Assembly (NCBI GenBank): GCA_027972325.1
Contig: JAPMOS010000254.1
Span: 1-40,596 of the forward strand
Direction of reading: 5' to 3'
Source: Paratrimastix pyriformis
Lineage: Eukaryota; Preaxostyla; Paratrimastigidae
DNA: 40,596 nucleotides
Shown here: piece after piece, positions 1-7,253 of the stretch
How positions within the stretch are numbered: position 1 is the stretch's first letter
Layout: every line of letters starts with the position of its first letter
Position numbers and translations under genes: made by a program
Notes under the pieces: model-generated
What the model was told of the DNA's origin: nothing
The model's database searches: none
What the model saw: the letters and a program-made list of their open reading frames with translations, nothing else

Positions 1-406
1 TTACGACGTCGTCAGCACCTCTTCGCTTCAATTTTTCCACGATCGGTACGGATGCAGCTGGTGGTGGAGCATCAAGGGGCGTCGCTGCCGCTCTTTGGCG
101 CTTGGATTTGGCGGGCTCATCAATCTCGGGCGGATGCGACATTTCGTCGGCAACGGATTCCCTCACCTGCCGGAACTCATCATCTTCGTTGCCATCACCG
201 TCTTCTGGTGCAGCATCATCAAAGTCTTCTGGAATATCATCATCTGGACAGTCTGGGGCGGCATCGTCTTGTTCCTTCTTCTCACCAACAGTCTCTTTTT
301 CTTCAGCAAGCGGCACAGGCGGATCTTCGTGCTTCGTGTTCATATGGCGACTCAGAGATCCTTGTGACTTGTATGTCTTGTCGCACTTTGGGCACTGGAA
401 GGCCAT
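1..406 (-). CDS. C2H2 zinc-finger acidic protein, runs off left edge
   Basis: Reading leftwards from an ATG at 406 the frame is open to the window edge (135 codons). It starts MAFQCPKCDKTYKSQGSLSR, followed by HMNTKHE, a clear C2H2 finger (C-x2-C-x12-H-x4-H) within the first 26 residues. Then comes a long acidic stretch rich in Asp and Glu (about residues 30-90) and a Pro/Ala/Lys-rich part. A single N-terminal finger with an acidic tail suggests a DNA-binding or regulatory protein. It is divergent from the ATPase gene, with a 68-bp gap between the starts. A TATAAAA-like string lies immediately upstream of its ATG. C2H2 proteins occur in several Polinton-like viruses, but the exact role is unknown. 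Confidence 0.7.
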   Translation of the reverse strand, partial: MAFQCPKCDKTYKSQGSLSRHMNTKHEDPPVPLAEEKETVGEKKEQDDAAPDCPDDDIPEDFDDAAPEDGDGNEDDEFRQVRESVADEMSHPPEIDEPAKSKRQRAAATPLDAPPPAASVPIVEKLKRRGADDVV

Positions 407-474
407 TTTATACGAGGAACAAAAGCTCTCGTCTGCGGGGGTCAGAAAATGTTGCGATTTCTTTACGGGCCTAA
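407..474. promoter_or_regulatory. Divergent promoter region
   Basis: This 68-bp gap separates the starts of the leftward zinc-finger gene and the rightward ATPase gene, so it must carry both promoters or parts of them. On the minus strand TATAAAA directly precedes the zinc-finger ATG. No other motif is evident. Inferred from gene arrangement only. Confidence 0.4.
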
Positions 475-1242
475 ATGAGTCAACTGACTCCGAGGATTGC
501 TGCTGACGAAGCCGAGTTTCTTGATAGGAACCAGGACTTTGACTGGGACGCGCTCACAAGCGAGCCCTTCACTTGTCTGATTTACGGAAGCCCGCGAAGT
601 GGGAAAAGTTATCTCCTCCGTTGGCTCTTGAGCACGATCGCTAGCCGTTATGACCTTGTATATGTTTTCAGCATCTCCAGTGACGCGATAGGATACTATG
701 ACGAAGTTGGAATTGATCGCCACCACGTGATGCCGGGGTTTGACTCACCTGCCTCAAGAAACCTTCTCAAACACATGATCGAGACCGCAAACACAAACGT
801 CGCCAAGTATATTGGAAGCAGGGTTCCTGTCGAGCGCATCCTTCCGCGGACTCTTATTATCTGCGATGATATTATCTCGCCAGGTGGGGAACAGCACCAT
901 CTGGGGGCGTTGAAGTCTCTCTCCACGAATTATCGTCACCTCAACATGAGTCTGATCCTCACGACGCAATACGTCAACGAGGTGAACAAGGTGATGCGAG
1001 AGACGGTTGACTACCACATCCTGTTCAAGCATGAATCCAAAACCGCGCTCGACTATTTCGCGGCTGGGTGCTTTGCCTGGGCGCATTGGAAGCCAAGTGT
1101 TCAATATCTCATCAGCAACTACACGGGAGACCACAAGTGTATCATCGTGAACAAGCGGGCCGAACGCACCGCGTATACCGTGTTCAAGGCACCAGCAAAA
1201 AATGAGTCCGATGACGACCTTAGTTTAGACCAAGCTTGTTGA
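475..1242 (+). CDS. A32-type genome packaging ATPase (FtsK/HerA superfamily)
   Basis: A 255-residue P-loop ATPase. Walker A GSPRSGKS lies at residues 38-45, Walker B LIICDD at about 127-132, and the sensor-like TTQ at 163-165 follows a conserved NYRH segment. This layout and length fit the A32-like packaging ATPases of Polintons, adintoviruses, virophages and large DNA viruses, which drive DNA into the preformed capsid. The frame is whole. The start at 475 is the first ATG after the divergent gap. Its end overlaps the 3' end of the opposing small membrane-protein gene by a few codons. Assignment to the ATPase family is strong; assignment to a genus is not possible by eye. Confidence 0.9.
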   Translation: MSQLTPRIAADEAEFLDRNQDFDWDALTSEPFTCLIYGSPRSGKSYLLRWLLSTIASRYDLVYVFSISSDAIGYYDEVGIDRHHVMPGFDSPASRNLLKHMIETANTNVAKYIGSRVPVERILPRTLIICDDIISPGGEQHHLGALKSLSTNYRHLNMSLILTTQYVNEVNKVMRETVDYHILFKHESKTALDYFAAGCFAWAHWKPSVQYLISNYTGDHKCIIVNKRAERTAYTVFKAPAKNESDDDLSLDQAC

Positions 1243-1441
1243 CGATCGTAGGGGCCATAAATGCGAGTCCGCCGGCCATGATCCCGGCGATAAAGAGATC
1301 CGTTGCGTTCGTGGGGCGGCCGAGAACGAATTTGTTCGCGGTCCAGACGAGTCCGGCCGTGCCGGCACCAATTACTGCGGGAGTGCTGATATCGTTGTGA
1401 GTCGACGACATGTTGATGCGACCTGCTTTTGGCTCAAACAA
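1220..1441 (-). CDS. Small two-segment membrane protein
   Basis: A frame of up to 73 residues, tail to tail with the ATPase gene. A second in-frame ATG gives a 63-residue protein beginning MSSTHNDIS and is as plausible as the first. Two hydrophobic glycine/alanine-rich segments (about residues 23-40 and 50-67 of the long form) suggest a small integral membrane protein. Its position between packaging ATPase and structural genes suggests a virion membrane component, but I recognise no family. Confidence 0.55.
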   Translation of the reverse strand: MFEPKAGRINMSSTHNDISTPAVIGAGTAGLVWTANKFVLGRPTNATDLFIAGIMAGGLAFMAPTIVNKLGLN

Positions 1442-1479
1442 AAAACAGAGCGATCGGGGTTGTGGAAAAAGCGGTAACT

Positions 1480-2007
1480 TTACAGTACATACACCGTAAA
1501 CGACCGGCCTTCGTAATTCGCACCGAAAATGTCGAACAGACTGGCGTCGTGTCCGTTCTGATCCCGCACGCCGAGGCGATACACTGAAGTGGGTCCGGTG
1601 CCAAACGCGCCATCACTCCGAACAATTGCATACGTCTTCCCGTTGTAGATAAACTTGGCGGTGAATGCGCGAGAAGCCAGCTTCGAGATAAACGCGGAAG
1701 CATCACCAGTCTCGCGGTAAAAGTAGAACTGCTGTTTCATATCGTTATAGGCTGTGACTTTGAGGTTGAACGGCGTGCCGAGAGACATTGATCCACCGCC
1801 TGATGGGCTTGTGCTGCCCCCCGAGATTGGAGTAGGTATGTGAGTGCGCAGATAACGGTCAGTAAGAAGATAAGCTGACCCCGCGGCTAAACCTGTCCAC
1901 AGGGCAGCTTGCGAATTAGGCAGAATTCGCTGGACATACTTTGAGACGAGATAGACACCAACACCGGTGCCCGTTCCGACAACGGCAGCGTTTGTGATTT
2001 GAGTCAT
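1480..2007 (-). CDS. Membrane-anchored protein of unknown function
   Basis: A 175-residue protein starting MTQITNAAVVGTGTGVGVYL. Two hydrophobic segments lie near the N-terminus (about residues 6-24 and 35-50), followed by a Gly/Ser-rich linker (about 60-75) and a polar C-terminal domain of about 100 residues rich in aromatic residues. The layout, N-terminal anchor plus globular domain, suggests a virion or membrane protein. It is co-directional with the small membrane gene downstream of it and divergent from the myristoylated-protein gene, with about 80 bp between the starts. No family recognised. Confidence 0.6.
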   Translation of the reverse strand: MTQITNAAVVGTGTGVGVYLVSKYVQRILPNSQAALWTGLAAGSAYLLTDRYLRTHIPTPISGGSTSPSGGGSMSLGTPFNLKVTAYNDMKQQFYFYRETGDASAFISKLASRAFTAKFIYNGKTYAIVRSDGAFGTGPTSVYRLGVRDQNGHDASLFDIFGANYEGRSFTVYVL

Positions 2008-2087
2008 GTGGCTCTTGTGTTTACTGCGCCATAAAAAGATCGCAGCTTACTTCTCACCCAAATTGAAACGTTTTTCGCACAGCCGAA

Positions 2088-2752
2088 ATGGGTGCATCAG
2101 TCTCGTATCAGCAGGTGCAAAACACCCTGGAGCAGAACATGTCCAAGGAACAGTACACGAATCTGCAGCGCCTCATCAGCGAACAGACCGCGCAGCTCAA
2201 CCAACTCGTCATCTATCACGTAGATTCTGTGCGTATCGATTCCATGCAGCTCAAAACGATCTCACCATCACCACTTCACTCGACCTTTGCCAACAGGAAG
2301 CAGACCGCCTCCATCTCTCACAAGACGTCAAGGACCTTCTCGAAGCTGCGCAGCGGACGAGCGGCATCGGCGCCCTCAGCTCCGGCAACCAGTCCTTCAT
2401 CAACCGGCTCAAGACGCAGGTGAGCATCAAGGACGTCGACAACATCATCACATCCGTCCGCCGCAACGTCACACAGAAGAATGTGGTGGCCTTCCATGAC
2501 GTGGGCAGCATCGATATTCGGACCATAGCAATCGGCAACAAGGGCTACAACGAGGACCTCACGCACGCTCTGGAGGAACGTTTCCGTGATATAATCGGCG
2601 ACCAAGCAACGAAGGGAGATGAGAAAGCAAAGCAAGACACAACAGGTTTCGATCTGGCGGCCATCTTCAAATCGCTAACTGGGCCACTCATCGCGGCGGC
2701 AGGCCTCGGCGTCGTCGTTCTCGTCGGCTACACAATGGTCAAGAAACGATAA
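2088..2752 (+). pseudogene. N-myristoylated, L1/F9-like membrane protein (fossil copy)
   Basis: The start MGASVSYQQVQNTLEQ is a good glycine-2 N-myristoylation signal. The far end of the region encodes a hydrophobic anchor (AAAGLGVVVLVGY) followed by a short basic tail. Between them are helical, Asn/Gln/Leu-rich segments without clear cysteines. N-terminal myristate, helical ectodomain and a C-terminal anchor are the layout of poxvirus L1/F9 proteins, which belong to the entry-fusion complex, and comparable proteins occur in Polinton-like viruses. The coding region is broken, with about one break. The resemblance rests on layout and the N-terminal motif, not on an alignment. Confidence 0.55.
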
Positions 2753-2791
2753 GGGAGGGGGGCGACGGTGACGATTTTTTGCTGAGGCTAA

Positions 2792-3076
2792 ATGTTCAGC
2801 GACGCAAACTACAAGCAGCAAGCAATCACAGCGACAGGTAGTGAGTTCGACATCGCGCTCGCTGAGGGAGCCATGCGACAGCACCGCACACTCAGCCGTT
2901 CCTTCATTGACGCCGACTCCAGCCACGGCTACTACATTCTTGAGATCGATTTCCAACTCAATCGAGCGCGGACAATGGGTATCTACAGAAAGGCTGGTGC
3001 GGATGATGAGAATTGGTATCTGGGTTACTATCTCTCGCCAGTTGCCCGAGCGCATGTTCGGGTGCTCGATCCCTGA
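2792..3076 (+). CDS. Short unknown protein between membrane and capsid genes
   Basis: A 94-residue frame starting MFSDANYKQQAITATGSEFD, with an aromatic-rich second half (YYILEIDFQLNRA, WYLGYYLSP). No membrane segment or known motif. It is co-directional with the myristoylated gene upstream (40-bp gap) and the capsid gene downstream, so it is probably part of the structural gene block. Function unknown; it could be a small capsid-associated protein. Confidence 0.45.
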   Translation: MFSDANYKQQAITATGSEFDIALAEGAMRQHRTLSRSFIDADSSHGYYILEIDFQLNRARTMGIYRKAGADDENWYLGYYLSPVARAHVRVLDP

Positions 3077-3200
3077 CCCATCAACCGACCACGGATCCAA
3101 TCCACTCCATCTGTCTCGTCTTCGAAACATATTCAGGTGTGGAGAACGACAACTCCTTCGTGCTTGATCACTGTCTGTAAAAAGGCGGAAGTTTTGGCTG

Positions 3201-4502
3201 ATGCCGCATGCGCAATTTCTTTGCCGCGTGAAAACGACTCTCAGAATGGGTGACGTACTCAACTCGCTTCGCAACGACGTGAAGGACAGGGATAATGCCC
3301 TTGACCGGATCGTAGGCAACAACGCTTCGTGGGAGAACATTTGTGCTCCCTTCAGCAAGCTGCTCGTCCTCCAGCCCAAGTGGCCGCATCGTCAGAATCT
3401 GTCGTCCAGCAACCCCGCGACCTATAGCGCGCAAAACACGGTATACAGCGTCGAATCGCCCACCTCCGTGATTGCTACCACCAACGACGTCATCAACACC
3501 ACACTCAACGCAGTCACGGTAACCGGCGGCACCAACCCTGCCTACAACAACGGTTATGCTCTCTCACTCCTCCAACGCGTCCAGTTTCTCACGAACGGCG
3601 AGCAGCTGGCTGACGTCTCTGCTCTCGGAATGTACATGATTGGATGCCGCGCGACCCCTCAAGAGCGCAGCAAGATATTTGAGATGTGGAAGATCGGTAC
3701 GGCAGGTGCAGACCTCCAAAGTGCGCTCACTGCAGCGACGCCTCTCAACATCCCACTCTACCACGTAGCGCCATTCTATCGCGTGGAAAACTTCCTCATC
3801 GCGAACCACCTCAACGGGAAGCCGCAATATCAAATCGACTACGCCCCATACTCTCGCGTGATCAATGCAGGTGGCGGCACGGTATCAACTGCGCCTGCGC
3901 CATCATTCGGCAGCACAACTATCTATGCCGTGCATCCACGCTTCCCCGAAAAGCAACTCGATGAGCTCCAAGCCGTCAACAACCCACAGCGTATGTTCCT
4001 CGAAACGTTCAGCAGCTGGGACAAGATCATTCCAACGGGGACCACTGTGATCTCGGAGCCCTTGACGGTGGATAGCGTGCTCAGCGGCATCATGTTCATG
4101 ATCACTCCCGATTACGGCAACGGCACTGCGTACGACCCCTACACCGAAGCCAACCGTGCGGAAGTGCAGTCATGGTACCTCACTGCGAACGGCCGCGATA
4201 TCCCCAACCTCGAAACCGACCCCACTGAATATGGCGACTACGTCAACATGAACGCCAACCTCGGAATGGGCTACGAGCGACAGCCTAAGCGCGTCTACAC
4301 ACTCTCCTTCCCGTACGAGGAAACCTGGGAGCATGACGTTAACTTGGGCGTCTTCCGTGCCGCAACCAGCAGCTCGCAGCCAATCCTGCACATCACGCTG
4401 AAGAACGCAACCACGGCGCAGATGCGGCTTCACGTCCTGTTCATCTACAACCGCATTGGTGAGGTCAGCAATGGCCAGTTCCACCTGCGCTCGATCTCGT
4501 AA
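3201..4502 (+). CDS. Probable major capsid protein (double jelly-roll type)
   Basis: A 433-residue frame; a second in-frame ATG at 3,246 (MGDVLNSLRNDV) may be the true start. The protein is beta-rich, with many Asn, Thr, Tyr and Pro residues, no membrane segment and no signal peptide. It ends in LHVLFIYNRIGEV, a strand-rich tail like that of many double-jelly-roll capsid proteins. Length, position next to the packaging ATPase and membrane genes, and composition fit the major capsid protein of a Polinton-like virus. A penton or other coat protein is the alternative. The frame looks whole. Confidence 0.6.
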   Translation: MPHAQFLCRVKTTLRMGDVLNSLRNDVKDRDNALDRIVGNNASWENICAPFSKLLVLQPKWPHRQNLSSSNPATYSAQNTVYSVESPTSVIATTNDVINTTLNAVTVTGGTNPAYNNGYALSLLQRVQFLTNGEQLADVSALGMYMIGCRATPQERSKIFEMWKIGTAGADLQSALTAATPLNIPLYHVAPFYRVENFLIANHLNGKPQYQIDYAPYSRVINAGGGTVSTAPAPSFGSTTIYAVHPRFPEKQLDELQAVNNPQRMFLETFSSWDKIIPTGTTVISEPLTVDSVLSGIMFMITPDYGNGTAYDPYTEANRAEVQSWYLTANGRDIPNLETDPTEYGDYVNMNANLGMGYERQPKRVYTLSFPYEETWEHDVNLGVFRAATSSSQPILHITLKNATTAQMRLHVLFIYNRIGEVSNGQFHLRSIS

Positions 4503-4524
4503 GCAAAAAACGAGGCATCTCCGC

Positions 4525-4824
4525 TCATTCGATCACCTCAACCTCTATCTTTGGCACCGGAGGCGCGAACTTGAAGTAGGTCATAGCCTTACCCTTGTCG
4601 TTCGTAAACTCACGCTTCGCACAGACACCCTTGTGAATGGTTTCACCGAGCGGATTCAGAAACTCCGCAACGTACTTTGTCTTGCCATTCTTAAACTCAC
4701 CGTCTGCCGTTATGCGGATTGATTTCGTAACCGAGCCCGTAAGCTCCTGCACGCGCACCACCATAGTCTTCTGATTCAGCCACTGAACTGCTTCTGCTTG
4801 AGCCATTGTTTTGGGGCCTCGCAA
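4525..4824 (-). CDS. Short unknown protein
   Basis: Up to 99 residues on the minus strand; the ATG giving MAQAEAVQWLNQKTM at residue 7 is a likely alternative start. The protein looks beta-rich (alternating VVRVQEL, KSIRITADG, KYVAEFL and YFKFAPP segments) and could be a small single-domain protein such as an OB-like fold, though I see no diagnostic motif. It is tail to tail with the capsid gene (22-bp gap) and divergent from the next gene. Confidence 0.5.
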   Translation of the reverse strand: MRGPKTMAQAEAVQWLNQKTMVVRVQELTGSVTKSIRITADGEFKNGKTKYVAEFLNPLGETIHKGVCAKREFTNDKGKAMTYFKFAPPVPKIEVEVIE

Positions 4825-4885
4825 TTTTTTTGGTATTTTCTGGACTCCAAAAATCCGAAATCTTTCTCATTCTCTAAAATAACAG

Positions 4886-5209
4886 ATGGAGAGTCAACAA
4901 ATAGCCGAAGCCCCCAAGAAAACCCAGCGCAGAAGCTATCGTCGCCGTCACATTGAGCTCACGGAAACCGATCCCGCGAAGAAGAAAATCGAGTACAGGG
5001 TGAAGTACAACGCGATGCGCAAAGCTGAAGAAGGAGAGGCCGACATTTTAACCATCGAGGTTGATGACCTTGCCCGAGCAGTAGCTGATGTCCTGGAGAA
5101 GACACCTGAAGAGGCCCACGGCCTAGCTGAAAAGATAGCGCTCAAAATTAAGTTTCTTCGCATCGCGCCCCCATCTCCAACAGAGCAACAGCCAGAAGAG
5201 GCCGCCTAA
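4886..5209 (+). CDS. Small charged protein of unknown function
   Basis: A 107-residue protein with a strongly basic N-terminus (KKTQRRSYRRRHIEL), a central acidic helical part (DILTIEVDDLARAVADVLEK) and a Pro/Glu tail. The basic arm suggests nucleic-acid binding, perhaps a small DNA-packaging protein, but no family is recognised. It is divergent from the gene at 4,525-4,824 and is the last coding gene before the 82-bp array. Confidence 0.5.
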   Translation: MESQQIAEAPKKTQRRSYRRRHIELTETDPAKKKIEYRVKYNAMRKAEEGEADILTIEVDDLARAVADVLEKTPEEAHGLAEKIALKIKFLRIAPPSPTEQQPEEAA

Positions 5210-5235
5210 GTCCTCCCATTTCGCTTCTTTTTTGC

Positions 5236-5680
5236 CCTTTGCACGTGCCCTTTGTGCCACTTCCCAAGAACCCGCCATCGACCCACGATCTCCCCTTCTG
5301 AGCAACTGGCACACACATTCCCCCGCACAACTCGTGTGCCACTGACCAAGAACCCGCCATCGACCCACGATCTCCCCTTCTGAGCAACTGGCACACACAT
5401 TCCCCCGCGCAACTCGTGTGCCACTGACCAAGAACCCGCCATCGACCCACGATCTCCCCTTCTGAGCAACTGGCACACACATTCCCCCGCGCAACTCGTG
5501 TGCCACTGACCAAGAACCCGCCATCGACCCACGATCTCCCCTTCTGAGCAACTGGCACACACATTCCCCCGCACAACTCGTGTGCCACTGACCAAGAACC
5601 CGCCATCGACCCTCGATCTCCCCTTCTGAGCAACTGGCACACACATTCCCCCGCGCAACTCGTGTGCCACTTGCTAAAAC
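5236..5680. repeat. 82-bp tandem array with a hairpin in each unit
   Basis: The string GTGCCACT recurs at 5,254, 5,336, 5,418, 5,500, 5,582 and 5,664, a spacing of exactly 82 bp. Units differ by single bases (GCACAAC versus GCGCAAC, for example). Each unit holds TGGCACAC and GTGTGCCA as an inverted pair about 20 bp apart. Long open frames on the minus strand here are a by-product of repetition and are not genes. Confidence 0.92.
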
Positions 5681-5711
5681 CCATCGATCGGGCCCCTAAG
5701 TACCCCTCTGA

Positions 5712-5795
5712 GCAACTGTCACACCTAATCGAAAAAGGGGCGTTTCGTGATGCTCCGGAGGCATAGTTAGACGCTTTTTGTCGTGTGACAGTTGC
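5712..5795. repeat. 13-bp perfect inverted repeat next to the array
   Basis: GCAACTGTCACAC at 5,712-5,724 is exactly matched in reverse complement at 5,783-5,795. The arms are a diverged version of the GAGCAACTGGCACAC motif in the 82-bp units, so this is a related but separate end of the array. It could be a terminal repeat or recombination site of an element. Confidence 0.7.
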
Positions 5796-6240
5796 CCCCC
5801 ACTCAGAGTGCCCTACTAATATACTATCAAGAATTTTTCTGGTCTTAGCACAATTTTGTTCTCCAATTTCTCCGATTCATGTTGCTTTTCCAAACGGGGG
5901 AGGGACAAGGGGTTTGTGCCTTCGCAAGAGACGAGATGGGCAGCAGGGTGGACGAGGGTATCAAACGGCGCGATTTGCACAAGAGAAGTGCAGCCTGAGA
6001 GGTGCAAAAAAGAAACAGACGGAGCAGAAGACACGTTTGCGGGTGGAGAGTCCTTGGGCTAAGAGAGAAGATTGGATACGGCGAAATGTCGCGGCAAATC
6101 CTGGATTCACATATAAACCACATGCGAGTATTGTTCGCATATAAACCGCATATCATAAAATCCACAATATAGAATATACGTGGCAAACCCCACATTCTAT
6201 ATTCTAGACGGCAAATTCTAAAACGCAAATTGTACGGGAT
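5796..6240. other. Non-coding interval
   Basis: No gene can be supported. The right part (6,100-6,240) is A+T-rich and holds loosely inverted strings around ACAATATAGAATAT and ATTCTATATTCT. The short open frames lack any motif. Confidence 0.5.
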
Positions 6241-6258
6241 AAATTGTTGATATTAGCA

Positions 6259-6321
6259 GACCAGTTTATAAACTGGTCGATAAACCAGTCCGACCAGTCT
6301 GACCAGAAACCAAACCAGTCT
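6259..6321. repeat. Palindrome and CCAGTC cluster
   Basis: GACCAGTTTATAAACTGGTC at 6,259-6,278 is a perfect 20-bp palindrome. It is followed within 43 bp by several ACCAGTC/ACCAGT strings in direct orientation. This looks like a binding-site cluster or replication-type palindrome, but its function is unknown. Confidence 0.6.
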
Positions 6322-6349
6322 ACATTTCCGGTTCATTTGAAATACTGCA

Positions 6350-7190
6350 GAAACTCATCGATTTACATCATCAGAACCGGTATCGCGATGTTTGTCGGGG
6401 GTACTAAAATCCATACCGGCGGTATGGATTTTCAATAGAAATCGAATTTTTCGAGGTGGTGTTCTGACATCATCCCAAGTGTTTTTTCGATGAAACTCAT
6501 CGATTTGCATCATCAGAACCGGTATCACGATGTTTGTCGGGGGTACTAAAATCCATACCGGCGGTATGGATTTTCAATAGAAATCGAATTTTTCGAGGTG
6601 GTGTTCTGACATCATCCCAAGTGTTTTTTCGATGAAACTCATCGATTTACATCATCAGAACCGGTATCGCGATGTTTGTCGGGGGTACTAAAATCCATAC
6701 CGGCGGTATGGATTTTCAATAGAAATCGAATTTTTCGAGGTGGTGTTCCGACATCATCCCAAGTGGTTTTTCGATGAAACTCATCGATTTACATCATCAG
6801 AACCCGTATCGCGATGTTTGTCGGGGGTACTAAAATCCATACCGGCGGTATGGATTTTCAATAGAAATCGAATTTTTCGAGGTGGTGTTCTGACATCATC
6901 ATCCCAAGTGTTTTTTCGATGAAACTCATCGATTTGCATCATCAGAACCGGTATCACGATGTTTGTCGGGGTACTAAAATCCATACCGGCGGTATGGATT
7001 TTCAATAGAAATCGAATTTTTCGAGGTGGTGTTCTGACATCATCCCAAGTGTTTTTGGTGTAACTCATCGATTTGCATCATCAGAACCCGTATCACGATG
7101 TTTGTCGGGGGATGGATTTTCAATAGAAATCGAATTTTTCGAGGTGGTGTTTTGACATCGAATTTTTCGAGGTGGTGGTGTTCTCATTCA
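6350..7190. repeat. 142-bp satellite array with a central palindrome
   Basis: The start string GAAACTCATCGATTT recurs at 6,350, 6,492, 6,634, 6,776 and 6,921, with a changed copy at about 7,060. Spacings are 142, 142, 142, 145 and 139 bp, and the last copy is degraded and shortened towards 7,190. Each full unit carries AAAATCCATACC-GGC-GGTATGGATTTT, a perfect 12-bp stem with a 3-base loop. Open frames crossing the array are repeats of the same string and not genes. Confidence 0.92.
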
Positions 7191-7253
7191 ACTCGCGAGG
7201 TGGACCTTACCCCGGGTTCTAACCTTTGTTAACGCGCCTTTTGCCGTTTTCAG

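Larger units (their letters stand above)
1..5210. mobile_element. Polinton-like / adintovirus-like element 1, partial
   Basis: A compact block of short genes on both strands with almost no intergenic space, including an A32-type packaging ATPase, an N-myristoylated membrane protein and a probable double-jelly-roll capsid protein. This gene set is typical of Polintons, adintoviruses and polinton-like viruses. The element runs off the left edge, so integrase and DNA polymerase are not seen here. Its right limit is set where coding sequence gives way to the 82-bp array. Base composition is balanced, unlike the A+T-rich Polinton further right. Most frames are open, with about one break seen, so the insertion is probably fairly young. 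The family assignment is firm at the level of Polinton-like, not finer. Confidence 0.75.

Noticed and set aside
5123-5684. Three long minus-strand open frames (150-178 codons) with repeated peptide units
   Set aside because: They follow the 82-bp tandem array; 82 is not a multiple of three, so the same sequence is open in several frames at once. No gene evidence.
5236-7190. CRISPR array
   Set aside because: The repeated units are contiguous and nearly identical over their full length; there are no unique spacers and the setting is eukaryotic.
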